The position numbers were made by a program, and so were the translations under genes. Of a DNA stretch of 64,000 nucleotides, positions 11,790-22,029 are shown piece after piece. Source of the DNA: Anastrepha obliqua (Eukaryota; Arthropoda; Insecta; Diptera; Tephritidae); the NCBI RefSeq assembly GCF_027943255.1, contig NC_072892.1, positions 161,512,792 through 161,576,791 on the forward strand, read 5' to 3'. The first letter of the stretch is position 1, and every line of letters starts with the position of its first letter. Below the pieces are notes generated by a model. The model was not told the origin of the DNA and searched no databases. It saw only the letters and a list, made by a program, of their open reading frames with translations.

Positions 11790-12400
11790 TTGACTTGGAA
11801 CTGAAACGTCTGTGTGTCCTCCCAATAGTTTCAGTGTCTTCCAGGCAGAAATACTGGCAATAGAGGAAGTTTGTAGGCTACTAATCACAAATTACTCTTT
11901 TAAGGGCATTATCGCTATTCGTTCAGATAGCCAAGCTGCAATCCAGACACTGGAATCGGCTACAGCAACCCCCAAACTAGTGGAAAAAAGCAGAAATAGC
12001 CTTACTACCTTGAGCGAAAACCTTAAAGTTACCTTAATCTGGGTTTTAGGATTAAATTTAAGGAAACGAAAAAGTAGCCGAACTGGCTAAAGGTGGATCC
12101 ACCATTAAGCGCATTTTTGCAGAATCTGTACTCACATCACTGGGTGCAATCAAAAATGCAATTTCCTTAAAATATCTACCTATCGCGGATTGTAGATGAA
12201 AAGACCAGACAACATGTGAAATTAACAGAACGTTATGGTACACCTACAACCACAAACAAACGTTAACACTGATAAATATGAAACGAAGGTGTGGCTGCAG
12301 ACTAACTGCAGTGATAACTAGCTTTTGTCGGTCTGTCGAAGAAGAAGCAGCCAAAATGGGGATTCCTCACATCACACACTGTCACAGTTGAAAACAATCA
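11790..12400 (+). pseudogene. RNase H domain and downstream region of a retrotransposon, dead
   Basis: The plus strand reads NSFSVFQAEILAIEEVCRLL, then IAIRSDSQAAIQTLES (the DSQAAI block with a catalytic Asp), then VTLIWVLG, where a WVPGH motif is expected. In another frame NEKVAELAKGGST follows, equivalent to GNE-AD-LA. The first domain block with TDGSK is missing and a frameshift occurs near 12,060. The order matches the intact-looking RNase H at 16.9 kb (minus strand). It is 5' truncated. Confidence 0.7.
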
Positions 12401-12689
12401 GAGAAAAAGAAATGATTTGGCGAAACACCATCGACATCTGTTTGTGAAGAATTGTTTAGCTTTGCGATATCTTTGGCCACATCATCCGAGGATAAAAAGA
12501 TAGAGACAAAGTCAATAGACGTATTCGTTTCATACTCAAACTAACAATCACTAACAGGCGAAGGAATAAAATTGGATTTAAGAACGCTTTGGATCTTTTG
12601 AATTTATGAGAGAATTTTTTCATTAGGTTCTTTAAGTATCTAAGGTGGCTTCTTTTAGTGAATACTGCATTGATTATTTCTTGGCTGGT

Positions 12690-13045
12690 CTCCAGATCGA
12701 CTGTATTTACACTTACTTTTCGAAAGCCTTCGATAGAGTTTCTCATAGAATCTTAATTAAAAGAATCAACTTGTTTTGAAGCAAGGAAGTATCTTGGGAG
12801 CGCTCTTATTTGTGTTATTTATTAAAGATGAGAATCAAAAGTTATTTCTCATTCGCTAACCATGGATGGACCATTACTATTCAAGCCGATATGGATAAGC
12901 TCTTCTGTGGTGCCAGAATTCCGGTCTGTCGCTGAACTTATCCAAGTACTTTCAAAGTCTTACTCGAAAACATCTAAGTATAGTATCTCGGTGGAAGAGC
13001 TCTCATTTCGGACTGTGCGCATTAAAGTTGTGGTTTCCTTGTAGG
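12690..13045 (+). pseudogene. Reverse transcriptase core fragment of a non-LTR element
   Basis: The plus strand reads FSKAFDRVSHRILIKRINLF (about 12,716-12,775), the DFSKAFD-V-H catalytic block. It is followed by KQGSILGALLFVLFIKDE (about 12,779-12,832), the G-PQGSILGPLLF--F-ND block. Then comes QADMDKLF (about 12,884-12,907), where the YADD motif belongs, with the catalytic pair altered, and LNLSKYFQSLTRK near 12,930-12,970. A stop after INLF and the altered YADD make it inactive. It is not continuous with the RNase H piece upstream, since RT normally precedes RNase H. Confidence 0.75.
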
Positions 13046-13284
13046 TTCCATTGAAAAGTCAATACGGCAGCATTGTCGTCTTCTTTGCGGAGAATATGTC
13101 CAATGCAGTTTCCTTTTTACTTTTAGTTTCAAAACTCATTGGCAGATTTGGCTCACTTACAAGTGAGCGAAAGAAGATCAGCATTGAGTCCGTTGAATAT
13201 ATTGATTCTTATAGGCTAAGTAGACATATTTTAAGATTAATAGGCACTCAAAATAAAGTACTATTAAACTATTTATAATGGACA

Positions 13285-13500
13285 TATCTGGACAACGTTT
13301 ATTTTCAACAAGACGGCGCTGCGTACCACACAAGCAACGAAACCATTGATCTTTTACGGGAGAAGTATCTCTCGAAGGGGTGATCACAATTGGCCACCGA
13401 TTGTGATTTAACACCGTGTGACTTTTTCTTTGGGGCCACGTGAAAGAGAGAGTCTACGCCAACAGCCCAGGGCTATTCTCAATATTCACCGAGTTTAAAC
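13285..13500 (+). pseudogene. D,D41D mariner-like transposase fragment
   Basis: The plus strand reads VYFQQDGAAYHTSNETIDLL (second catalytic Asp) and, beyond a stop and an indel, ATDCDLTPCDFF with the third Asp. In related copies the spacing between these residues is 41, the type reported for the rosa group of mariners from tephritid flies. About the same part is present at 59.2 kb and, more diverged, at 30.9 kb. No terminal repeats are seen. Confidence 0.7.
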
Positions 13501-16050
13501 TGGTTCAGCATTAGAAAATGTAAAAAACAGCTTATTATATGGGATTTGCTGAATTTGGTACCAAATACTTCAGCAATACCGACGGGAGAGAGAGAGAAAG
13601 AGAGAGATAGAATAGAGTGCCATTGATATTTTCCAGGACAGCGACATTGATATTTCACCAGGCACAATTTGCTAATTATACTTGTAAAATAGAAATGCGA
13701 ATTAGTCAGAATGATAAATTTATCAGCAACGCCTCAGTTCGTTCTCACTCGATTTCTCTACAGGGATGGCATGAGTTGTATGCTCATATACCTGTATGTA
13801 TAAGTGTATATATATAGGTATGTGGCCAAGCCAATTTGTAGAAATGTATGGATTATCCCAAGCTTGCAGCGTGAAGAAAGAAAAAATTGCAAGCGAATAA
13901 GCGAACGACCCATAAAACTATTGTGAATATAAAATCAGCCAAAGTAATAAACAAAAGTTGTATATACGCACCTCTTGAACTTGCAAGTCATAGACAAACT
14001 TACATACATACATATGGGCAACAGCATACACGCAAACTACAGCAAACTTAAGATGACACATAAACACATAAACATTCTAACATTGGTTCACATAAGCATA
14101 AATACACAAATTTACGATCTGTGCATACGCGAACTGCGTAGTTTATCTCAAGCCAGCAAGCGGCATATTTATTTAAGTGGCTACAAAAATCGTGCCACTA
14201 AATTGTGGTTCGAGCCACCCACTGAAGAAACGGCGAAGATGCGCGTCAATCTTCCTCTGGGATATATGTAGGGCAAGGCACAGGAGCGGCGACGATACGC
14301 TGACGGCTGTGATGAGAAATTAGTCAAACTTTGTTGCAAATTGGCTGGTAATTTGTGGCTGTTGATGCTTTCCATATAAGCTATTGCCTGTGCATGTGTA
14401 TTTGTGTAAGTTAACATACGCTTATTTGTATTGCTATAAATGTAAGCATACTTTTGGGCGCGCATACACGCCCACCTCGGGTATTGTAAGTGCATAAAAT
14501 GTAATGAAATGCGAAAATGTTATAAGCATTTTTTGATAGATTGGCTGGCAGTTTAACGCAACAGAACTTTCCCTTGGCGGAAATTTACGCACACAGGTAA
14601 ATATAATAAATGAAGAACCAGCCGCCCCAATGTTTAGCAAATTCCGACAAGCAAACCAATTTGCCAACAGTAATGTGTTTTGTTTTTGTTATTTTTGGAT
14701 TTTTTTTTTTGTTATTTGTTTTTTTTTTGTCCTGTTTTTCTAGTACAACCACCAGCCAGTTGTTGACACTTCTGCTTGACTTGCCACTGATCCCAAACAG
14801 CGAACATCAACCAGCGAGCAGACTTGTATGGCGTGGTTCCACACTACAAACAGTACAAACAGTGTTGTCAACATAAATTCGTGCACCATTACTGCAGGTT
14901 GACTTACTTTCTCACTCAACGGCTTTCAACACTTGCGCCTGTGGCATATTCATAAAGTGCCGGAATATTCATAAAATGCAGCAAAGGTTGTAAAAATTTT
15001 TTACGACATCTTCCTTCGCACTTTGTTGGGGCACCCACACGAATTTATGTCTTTACACGCAAACACAGACACGCACACAGATATACACATATATATGTAT
15101 TTATATATTGCCACATAAGGGGCAGCACATTCGTGCGAGGATGGTGTGGATATGCCATAAGCAGATATCTGTATGGATAATGCGACTTGTATACATATAC
15201 CTATACAAATACATACATACATATATATGTATGTACTCGCATCTACCTCATCTTCCATGCCACAAGTGTTGCAGCATTTGTAACACGTGTCTTCTTGCTT
15301 TTATCTATGTATATTTACCTTTCTTTAACTCTACTTATTTTCAGCTCATTTTCAGAGCTCAGCGAATTTATGACTGCGTGGCAATCAGGATATTACACTG
15401 TATATAAAAGGATGTTCCGCATAAACCAAGAAAAAAAAACAAAAAACACGAAAATGGTAAACAAACGCAATGTGTTCTCTTGTGGCTTTCGAAGGGGCGC
15501 CGAAATAGTGATGAATGTTTTCAGCAGCAAGTAAAAAAAAAAAAGAAAAACTGATTATTTTCGCTTAAGCTTCCACAAAATTGAATGGCACTAAAGCTTG
15601 CAAGTGCCGGGGAGGTCCTAAAAGTATTTTCCTCTCATATCGAAAGTATTGGTGAAATGAAGCCTTTGGGAGAGACAAAATTGCGATGTGAGTGGTAGGG
15701 GGATATTAAATTCTTGCAATTTATTAACAGTTTTTGGCGAATAGTCTAATAAAAAGTGGTGCATAAAAAGGTATTTCTCCCCTCCAAAATATTGCATCCG
15801 CACCTTAAAAGCCCTGGCGACGTTTTAGGGTAAGCACTAAAAACACAGTAGTTGCTGGTCGAATTTATTTTATGGCAGTTCATAGAGCTTAAAAAACTAT
15901 GTTTCGTGAAGGATTGTCTTGGGATGCACGCAATTTTCCAATTAAATATTTAGTTCGCATAATTTAACAAGAAAGTTGCTTTAATTTGCAAATTTTAATT
16001 TAATGATATTTACTAAAATTTTATCAAAACAACAACACCGTGCCTCACAG
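13500..16050. other. Long non-coding stretch, single-copy texture
   Basis: There is no recognisable element or gene. It contains a GA-rich tract (13,584-13,612), short CATA/TATG runs (about 15,210-15,235) and T-runs (14,700-14,730). Overlapping open frames at 13,975-14,495 and 15,001-15,534 have no family resemblance. Such element-poor stretches are where host exons or enhancers would be expected. Confidence 0.5.
15401..15411 (+). promoter_or_regulatory. TATA-box-like motif
   Basis: TATATAAAAGG is a textbook match to the metazoan TATA consensus, in otherwise ordinary sequence. No convincing initiator or downstream gene was found, and this word arises by chance in AT-rich DNA, so it is a weak candidate only. 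Confidence 0.15.
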
Positions 16051-16129
16051 AATAACAAGACTTGATTATAATAGGTTGGTAGGTATAGTGGTTGTCGTTT
16101 GACACACCTAGGCTTGCTGTAGACCCATT

Positions 16130-17335
16130 GTGATACCACCGGGGCTGTCCCCTCTCCTCACTCTACATCGTCCTCATTGAACCAACCTGTGCCATTGGTA
16201 TATCTAACAAGCCTGCCAAGTTATTCAGGGGAGCTTTTTTATAAAATATTGAACCTTCTTCTATCCAGAGCCATGCATAGAAAGTGTTCTATAGTCTCTT
16301 CTTCGTCGATGTCGTTTCAGCTTCGTCGTTATAGGGTGCTCCCAGTCTACTGCCATGCCTGCCAATCAGACAATGCCCTGTTAGGACCAAGAGAAGATGT
16401 CTCATGTTTTTCCTGTTTACTTTCAACAGTCGGTTTGTGCGACCCATGTTCCATTCCGGCCACGTCATTCTACTAGTTGCACAGGACAGGGGCTGAGACC
16501 AGAACCTGTTGGGAGCACTGATAGTGTGTTTATCTATAAGCATCTTGCAAGTTCATTTGCTTTGCAGTTGCCTTCTATGTCCCTATGACCCGGCACCCAG
16601 AGCAGGTTTATTACAAAGTACTGTGATAGTTCTGTCAGAATGTCGATACATTCTTTTACTGTTTTCGAGTAAATATTAGGCGATTTTAAAGCTTTCAGGG
16701 CCGATTGGATATCTGAATATTTGTTTATATCTCTTGTTGTGAGGACACTTTTATTTAAGGATAGCAGGCCTTCCCTAATAGCCAAAATTTCAGCTTGAAA
16801 TACGCTGCAGTGATCCGGTAACCGGAATGAGGTGTTGCCATTCATTCCTTCAGAATGAAGGCCCCTGCCTAATTGATCATTTAGCTTGGAGCCATCAGTA
16901 TAGATGCTGATTCCGCTTTTATTGTCCATTACCCCATTGTCCCAATCTCCTCTCGTTGGGAAAGTTGTGGTAAAGGATGTGTTTAAATGCAACTCTACTG
17001 AGGTACAAAAGTCTGTCGTTTGATGTAGGAAGGGGTATTCGTCTAGTATTCTTGGGTGACCTCTTCTGTTAGTGGCTAAGTTGGAAAATTCTCTTAACCT
17101 AAGTGTCGATTTCGCCGCCAGCTGCTTGCTGTAGGCCTTAATCGGGAATAGGCGCAGCATGACATTCATCGCTGCCGTGAGCGTATTCTTTAGTGCCCCA
17201 CTTATGCAGAGACTAGCACCCCTTTGCATACTTTCTAGGCATTTTACTGTTGCTCTTCGCTCGAGTGTTGACCACCAGACTAAGACACCGTCATGATAGG
17301 CCTTACCACTGTTGTATATAGCCAGTGTACTATTT
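16130..17335 (-). pseudogene. C-terminal half of an RNase H-bearing non-LTR retrotransposon
   Basis: The minus strand from 17,335 reads LAIYNSGKAYHDGVLVWWS (the RT connection region), then an open frame of 231 codons to 16,534. That frame contains SGISIYTDGSKLNDQLGRG (first catalytic Asp), FRLPDHCSVFQAEILAI (Glu), KYSDIQSALKAL (where S-DSQ is usual; D-I-Q here) and INLLWVPGHRDIEGNCKANE (the WVPGH and GN-AN-E block). After a frameshift come LTGHCLIGRHGSRLG, EEETIEHFLCMALDRRR and a terminal LAGLLDIPMAQVG with stops. RNase H removes template RNA during reverse transcription. It is the best-preserved retroelement domain in the window. It is 5' truncated at an AT-rich array and lacks the RT palm, so it cannot move. 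Confidence 0.85.
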
Positions 17336-17374
17336 TTGGGGTTAGGCCCCCATCAGATTTTTCCAATGTTACAA

Positions 17375-18640
17375 ATTTTGGGATGGAGTTTTTAAGTGAA
17401 ATATTTTCTGTTGTTTTTAACAGTTTTAAAATTAATTTTTGAAATTCTTGAAAAACAACAAAATTCTCAAAAAACTTTAAAACTTAATAATTATTTTGGG
17501 ATTTAGTATTGAGCATTTCGAAGGTTGAGATTTGTAATTGAAATAGTTTCGATTCTGTTCAATAATTTTAAATTTGTTTCTTTTTAATTTTAAAAATTTT
17601 TAGTTGGGGTTTTTAGGGGAAATATTTTCCACTCTTTTGAACAGTTTTACAATTATTTTTTTTTATAAATTAAAATTTGAAATTTGTTTTTAATTAAAAA
17701 TTTGAACAAAAATTTATAATTTAATTGAAAAAAAAATTCAGTTTTAAATTTTTTTCTTTTTTAAGTTTTTGATTTAAATTCAAAATTGTATATTTAAAAA
17801 AACAAACTTTCGCGAGAAATAAAAAAAAATTAAAACTTTGAGTTTGAAATTTTTTTCTTCTGTTAAGTTTTGTTTTGTTTTTTGGGCTAAGAAATTTAAA
17901 AAACATTTATCCCAGAATATAACAAAGTTGTAATATTCAGATTTATTCAATGTGGTAAAATTGGGTATGGAGTTGTTAAGTGATCTATTTTCAGTTCTTT
18001 TTAAAGTTTTACAATAACATTCGGCATTTTTTAGGTTTTTGGTTTCAAAAAAAAAAAAAAAATGTTGCCAAAATATTACAAAAAAGTATAATTTTGAGAT
18101 TTGTAATACGAGTATAAAGAAAATTTTTGTATGCCATTTTTTAAGTGAAATATTTTGATACTTTTCAACAGTTGTACCTTTTTTTATTAAAAAAAATATT
18201 TCTCCCAAAAAGTTTATAATTTTGCGATTTATTCAATGTTGTAAATTTTGGTTTTTCAGTGGAATATTTTCGGTTCCTTTTAACAGTTAAAAATTTTATT
18301 TTTTTTAACTCTTTAAAGAAGGAAAAGATTTGAATTTTTTGTTATAAAATTACTAGGAAAAAACTTTTTGTTTTGAGTTTTGAAAAACATTCCCACCAGA
18401 CTCCTTATTTTTTATTAGCAGCTGATACTATGCCCATTATCTCTGCAAGTAATGTAATAATTTTTAAAATGTTGCCTTCTTTTATTTTTGATTAAATATA
18501 TGTAATATTAAAGAAAAAAATGTCTCCAAAAAAATTAAAAAAAATATATAATATATTACCGGTATATAATTTTTAGACTTATTCAATGTTGTTATGGAGT
18601 TTTTTAAGTGAAATATCTCCTTTTAACAGTAATACAATTT
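17375..18640. repeat. Degenerate AT-rich tandem array, family A
   Basis: A unit with the words GAGTTTTTAAGTGAAATATTTT, TTTTAACAGTTTTACAATT and, upstream, ATTTATTCAATGTTGTAAATT recurs at about 17,389, 17,608, 17,968, 18,137, 18,258 and 18,598. Several intervals are near 170 bp or twice that. Related units occur at 59,990-60,420 and 62,040-62,110. The open frames at 17,721-18,208 are artefacts of A-rich sequence. Confidence 0.6.
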
Positions 18641-18719
18641 TTTATTTTTAACTTTTTGTTGTTGAAATTTTTGGAAAAAAATCTGTAGCAGTTTTAAAAA
18701 ATACCCGCCTCTCATAAGA

Positions 18720-20150
18720 ATATTCTCATTTTTTCTATGAATAGCTGAGTCTATACCCAGTAACCCATGAAAGTTTCATACAGGGATTCCCATAACTTTT
18801 CGATTTATGTTCCAATACATACAACGAACCCCTGAATAGCACCGCGTATATACATATGTACTTGCTAACGAGGGCCCTTGGATCAATTTCCAAACGGACG
18901 TAATATATACGAGTACGTATGCCAGCGCGTCGGTAGGGCAATACTTTGCACTGATTTTTCAGTAAAATATTGCAAGCAGAAATAACTGTATCCAAAATCC
19001 AAACAAAATGGAACTGATGTGAACTCCAGGGCGCGCGGATACAAAGAAAACGAACTACCTGACCCAACAGGCTGTTCTGCAAGAGGATTTTTATATTTAT
19101 ATTTACATACTAGCTGTGCCTGGCCACAACCAGTTGTGACTTAGTCTAGTTTATTATGATATAAGTATAATGTTGGGGATGCAGCATCGCCACCTTTTGT
19201 GTCTGCTCTCAGGAATTAGGTAATGTCTTTTAATCCTACTTCCAAGAGGACCCTTAGTGTGGGCTCTATGTAAGTAAGAATTTATCGAGCCGGTACTCAT
19301 CGAGCCGCTCATTACGACATTGCCAGTCAGTGTGCTTTTGCATATGCGCATCGGTGTGGGGCAATGCTTACGAATACGCCTTACGATTTTCTTCTGCATT
19401 CCACAAAATTTGCAGATTTACTAGTTGTTTCAACCTTTTCAGGCTTGAGACTCACGTAATAATTTTGAAATTTTTTCAAGGCATTCTTTTTTTTAAATTT
19501 AATTAAAACTTTCAATGCTTTTACTACAATTTGAATTTTTTTATTTTTGTGGACGGTTCTAGGTTTCTTCTTTCAAATAAACAGTGGCAGAAAACGCCTG
19601 TCACCTCAGCGTTAGGTCAAGCAAATATATACGAACGACATTAGTTTTCATTTCAGTTGAAAATTTTGCAAAAAAAAAAAATTATAAAAAAAAGGAAAAA
19701 GTATTTAAAAATTAGAAATAAACCTATACTTTGAGAAGAAAAAAAAATTATAAAAAAAATGTTTTCCCAAAGTAAATTTTCTCAACATTGAATTTTAAAT
19801 TTTTTGTCCATCTGCCAATTTTGATCAAATCTACCCAATGGTATGTCCAAAGCCGACAAAATTCTAAAAACTGTTCTAAAGTATTCTATTACTCATCACC
19901 TTCGGCCATCCTTTAAAGAGACATTTACAGAGCCGCGAAGTCTCTGCACTTTTGTTATAGTACAGATTTTTAACCGCTGAAACAGCAACTACTGTTAGGC
20001 GTATCAATGACAGCCTACAGCTGTCCAGATATCTAAAATGTCTGCTTATAAGAATAAGAATAAAAGAACTTACATTTCAAATTCGCCAGTTTTGGTATCA
20101 TCGAAGGCTGGAAAGAGAAGTTGAAGGGATGATGTAAAATGGTCACAGTA
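18720..20150. other. Unassigned DNA
   Basis: There is no recognisable protein. The minus-strand frames at 18,735-19,082 and 19,154-19,399 resemble nothing I know. A-runs with ATTATAAAAAAA occur twice (about 19,680 and 19,750), a short local duplication. Confidence 0.4.
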
Positions 20151-20154
20151 CTTA

Positions 20155-20386
20155 CACAGGTGGCGCAAAATTAATCACTCCATCGGAAGACTTATAATTT
20201 TTGCAAATCAAGCTGTACGTCAATCATATTTGACACTCGAGACGTATACAGCTGCAGTTTACAACGAGGCAAACATGGAGCGCGTGAAAATCAAAATAAA
20301 ATTTCCGTCACTCAAAATATTTTTTTTGCTTTATTACTAAAGGTTATTCAAGCACAAAATGGGATGATTAATTTTGCGCCATTCTG
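20155..20386. mobile_element. 232-bp TA-flanked MITE (Tc1/mariner-type)
   Basis: The left end CACAGGTGGCGCAAAATTAA and the right end, read on the other strand as CAGAATGGCGCAAAATTAAT, form inverted repeats of about 27 bp with a few mismatches. TA dinucleotides flank both (20,153-20,154 and 20,387-20,388), as expected for Tc1/mariner target duplication. The interior contains an ATG followed by a short frame (MERVKIKIK, near 20,275), which may be the start of the lost transposase. It is non-autonomous. Confidence 0.8.
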
Positions 20387-20389
20387 TAC

Positions 20390-21600
20390 AACAAATTTCA
20401 TTGAAAAGAAGAATGCATTTGTTAGTATATAATATTATTATATCTGCTATAAAACAAAGGAAAATTTTTGTTTAACTCATTTTCGCCGTTCAAAAACTTT
20501 ATTGTTGCCTTTTCTGGCACATCTTGTAAGCCATTATTACTTAAATATCAGGTGCTATAAACACCGTTATTCCACGGAGTTGTACCTGGTATGCCCCTAT
20601 ATGCAAGTATATTGGAAGTTTGGGTCACACTTTGTTTGAACTTTGAAAATTACAATCGGCATTTTTGTGGTTTCACAGTTTATTCAACCAAAGCCGTAAT
20701 TTGCTATTTTACCTTTCCTCTGTTTATTTTGTTTGTTGTGGTTAAACTTAAGTAAATGATTTGTTGAGTTTTATCAAATACAAATATTTGCTTACACAAG
20801 GGAAATAACAGAAAATTGCTGGGAAATAAGTGAGGGCTCTTAAGGTGTCAGAGTGATGTAAGTAGCTGTGGAAATGGGGGCACCTCATGGTTTATAAATG
20901 CTTGATGGCTTGATGTAAGCTGATATATTGCATGTATGTATGTGTGTATGCAAAATGCAAGTTAGGTATGTGAAATTACATGAAATGGGGTTGTAAAATT
21001 ATTTTAATTCATCAAATGCAGTAGAATTGCGGTTACAATCGATTTCCGTTTACAAAAGGCAAAAAACAAGAAACAAAGTTTTGTAAGTATTGCATCTGTT
21101 TTGTATCTGAATTTGATACTTTATTAAATTTATACAAAAATGCGTACTCCTTTTACGATCATAGAAACCTGAGAAATTAGTCGTTGAGTATCTCTCTTAA
21201 CTCCGTGGCTTTGACAATTTTGGTCGTGGGAAGTTAATCAATACTGTCGAGGCCCTCATTAAACTAACATTATATGACTTACTGAAAAATATCTCAACTG
21301 TCATAAAAAAAAATAACTGTCACAATAAAAAAAGTTTCGCATTACCTTACCTGAGCTGACTGAAGTACCATTTGGTGTACAATCCTTTTGGCGGGTGCTT
21401 AAAAAAATCAAAGCTGGTAGCAATTTTTCGGATTAAGCACCTGGAACAAAACACGTCAAGTTTTGCAAAACACTTCGCCTGAAAACTTCATCGTTTCGAT
21501 TTTGATGCAATTTGGTGGAATTGCTCTACTAAGTATATTCTAAGTTGCAAAAGCAATTGTGCAAAAGCGGGAGAGAAATATTGTTTGTCTAAGGAAAATA
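20390..21600. other. Non-coding DNA
   Basis: There is no gene or shared repeat apart from a short TGTATG run near 20,933-20,950. Confidence 0.45.
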
Positions 21601-21675
21601 AAATAATTGTTTTCTATAGGATTTTCCGTATTTTCTGAAAATTTCTTTTTACTTACACACATAAATCGAAAAATA

Positions 21676-22029
21676 GTTTGGTAAAAAATTTCTTTATTAA
21701 AAAGCCGCTGTAGCTGAATGGTTGGTGCGTGACTACCATTCGGAATTCACAGAGAGAACGTAGGTTCAAATCTCGGTGAAACACAAAAATGAAGAAAAAG
21801 TTTTTTCGCCCCTCGGCAGGTAATGGCAAACCTTCGAGTGTATTTCTGCCATGAAAAACTTTCTCATAAAAAATATCTGAGGTTCGGAGTCGGCTTGAAA
21901 CTGCAGGTTCCTCCATTTGTGGAACAACATCAGGACGCACACTGCAAATAGAAAGAGAAGCTCAGCCAAACACCCAAAAAAGGTCTACGCTCCAATTATA
22001 TGTTTGGTAAAAAATTTCTTTCGTAAAAA
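21676..22029 (+). repeat. Flanking direct repeats of the SINE at 21,704-22,001
   Basis: GTTTGGTAAAAAATTTCTTT occurs exactly at 21,676-21,695 and at 22,002-22,021. The match extends to about 28 bp with two mismatches (to 21,703 and 22,029), ending right at the SINE's first base. This is what a target-site duplication from target-primed insertion looks like. Similar words occur elsewhere in the surrounding array (for example about 23,690), so part of the match could be array periodicity. Confidence 0.65.
21704..22001 (+). mobile_element. tRNA-like SINE, full-length reference copy
   Basis: The head reads GCCGCTGTAGCTGAATGG, with an A box at about 21,711-21,721 and a B box GGTTCAAATCT at 21,763-21,773. 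Their spacing is right for a Pol III internal promoter. The body follows with the blocks CCCTCGGCAGGTAATGGC, TATTTCTGCCATGAAAA, GGTTCGGAGTCGG and CCTCCATTTGTGGAACAA, and the 3' end ACGCTCCAATTATAT. It encodes no protein and would depend on a LINE for movement. Open frames on the opposite strand (21,653-21,969) are artefacts. The head is tRNA-like, but I cannot name the parental tRNA. Confidence 0.85.

Noticed and set aside
16534..17229. A host RNase H gene
   Set aside because: The domain is fused to retroelement RT-connection and C-terminal Cys blocks, with frameshifts downstream, so it is a retrotransposon remnant.
17721..18208. Asn/Lys/Phe-rich protein frames
   Set aside because: They are compositional frames within a degenerate A/T array, with no conserved motif.
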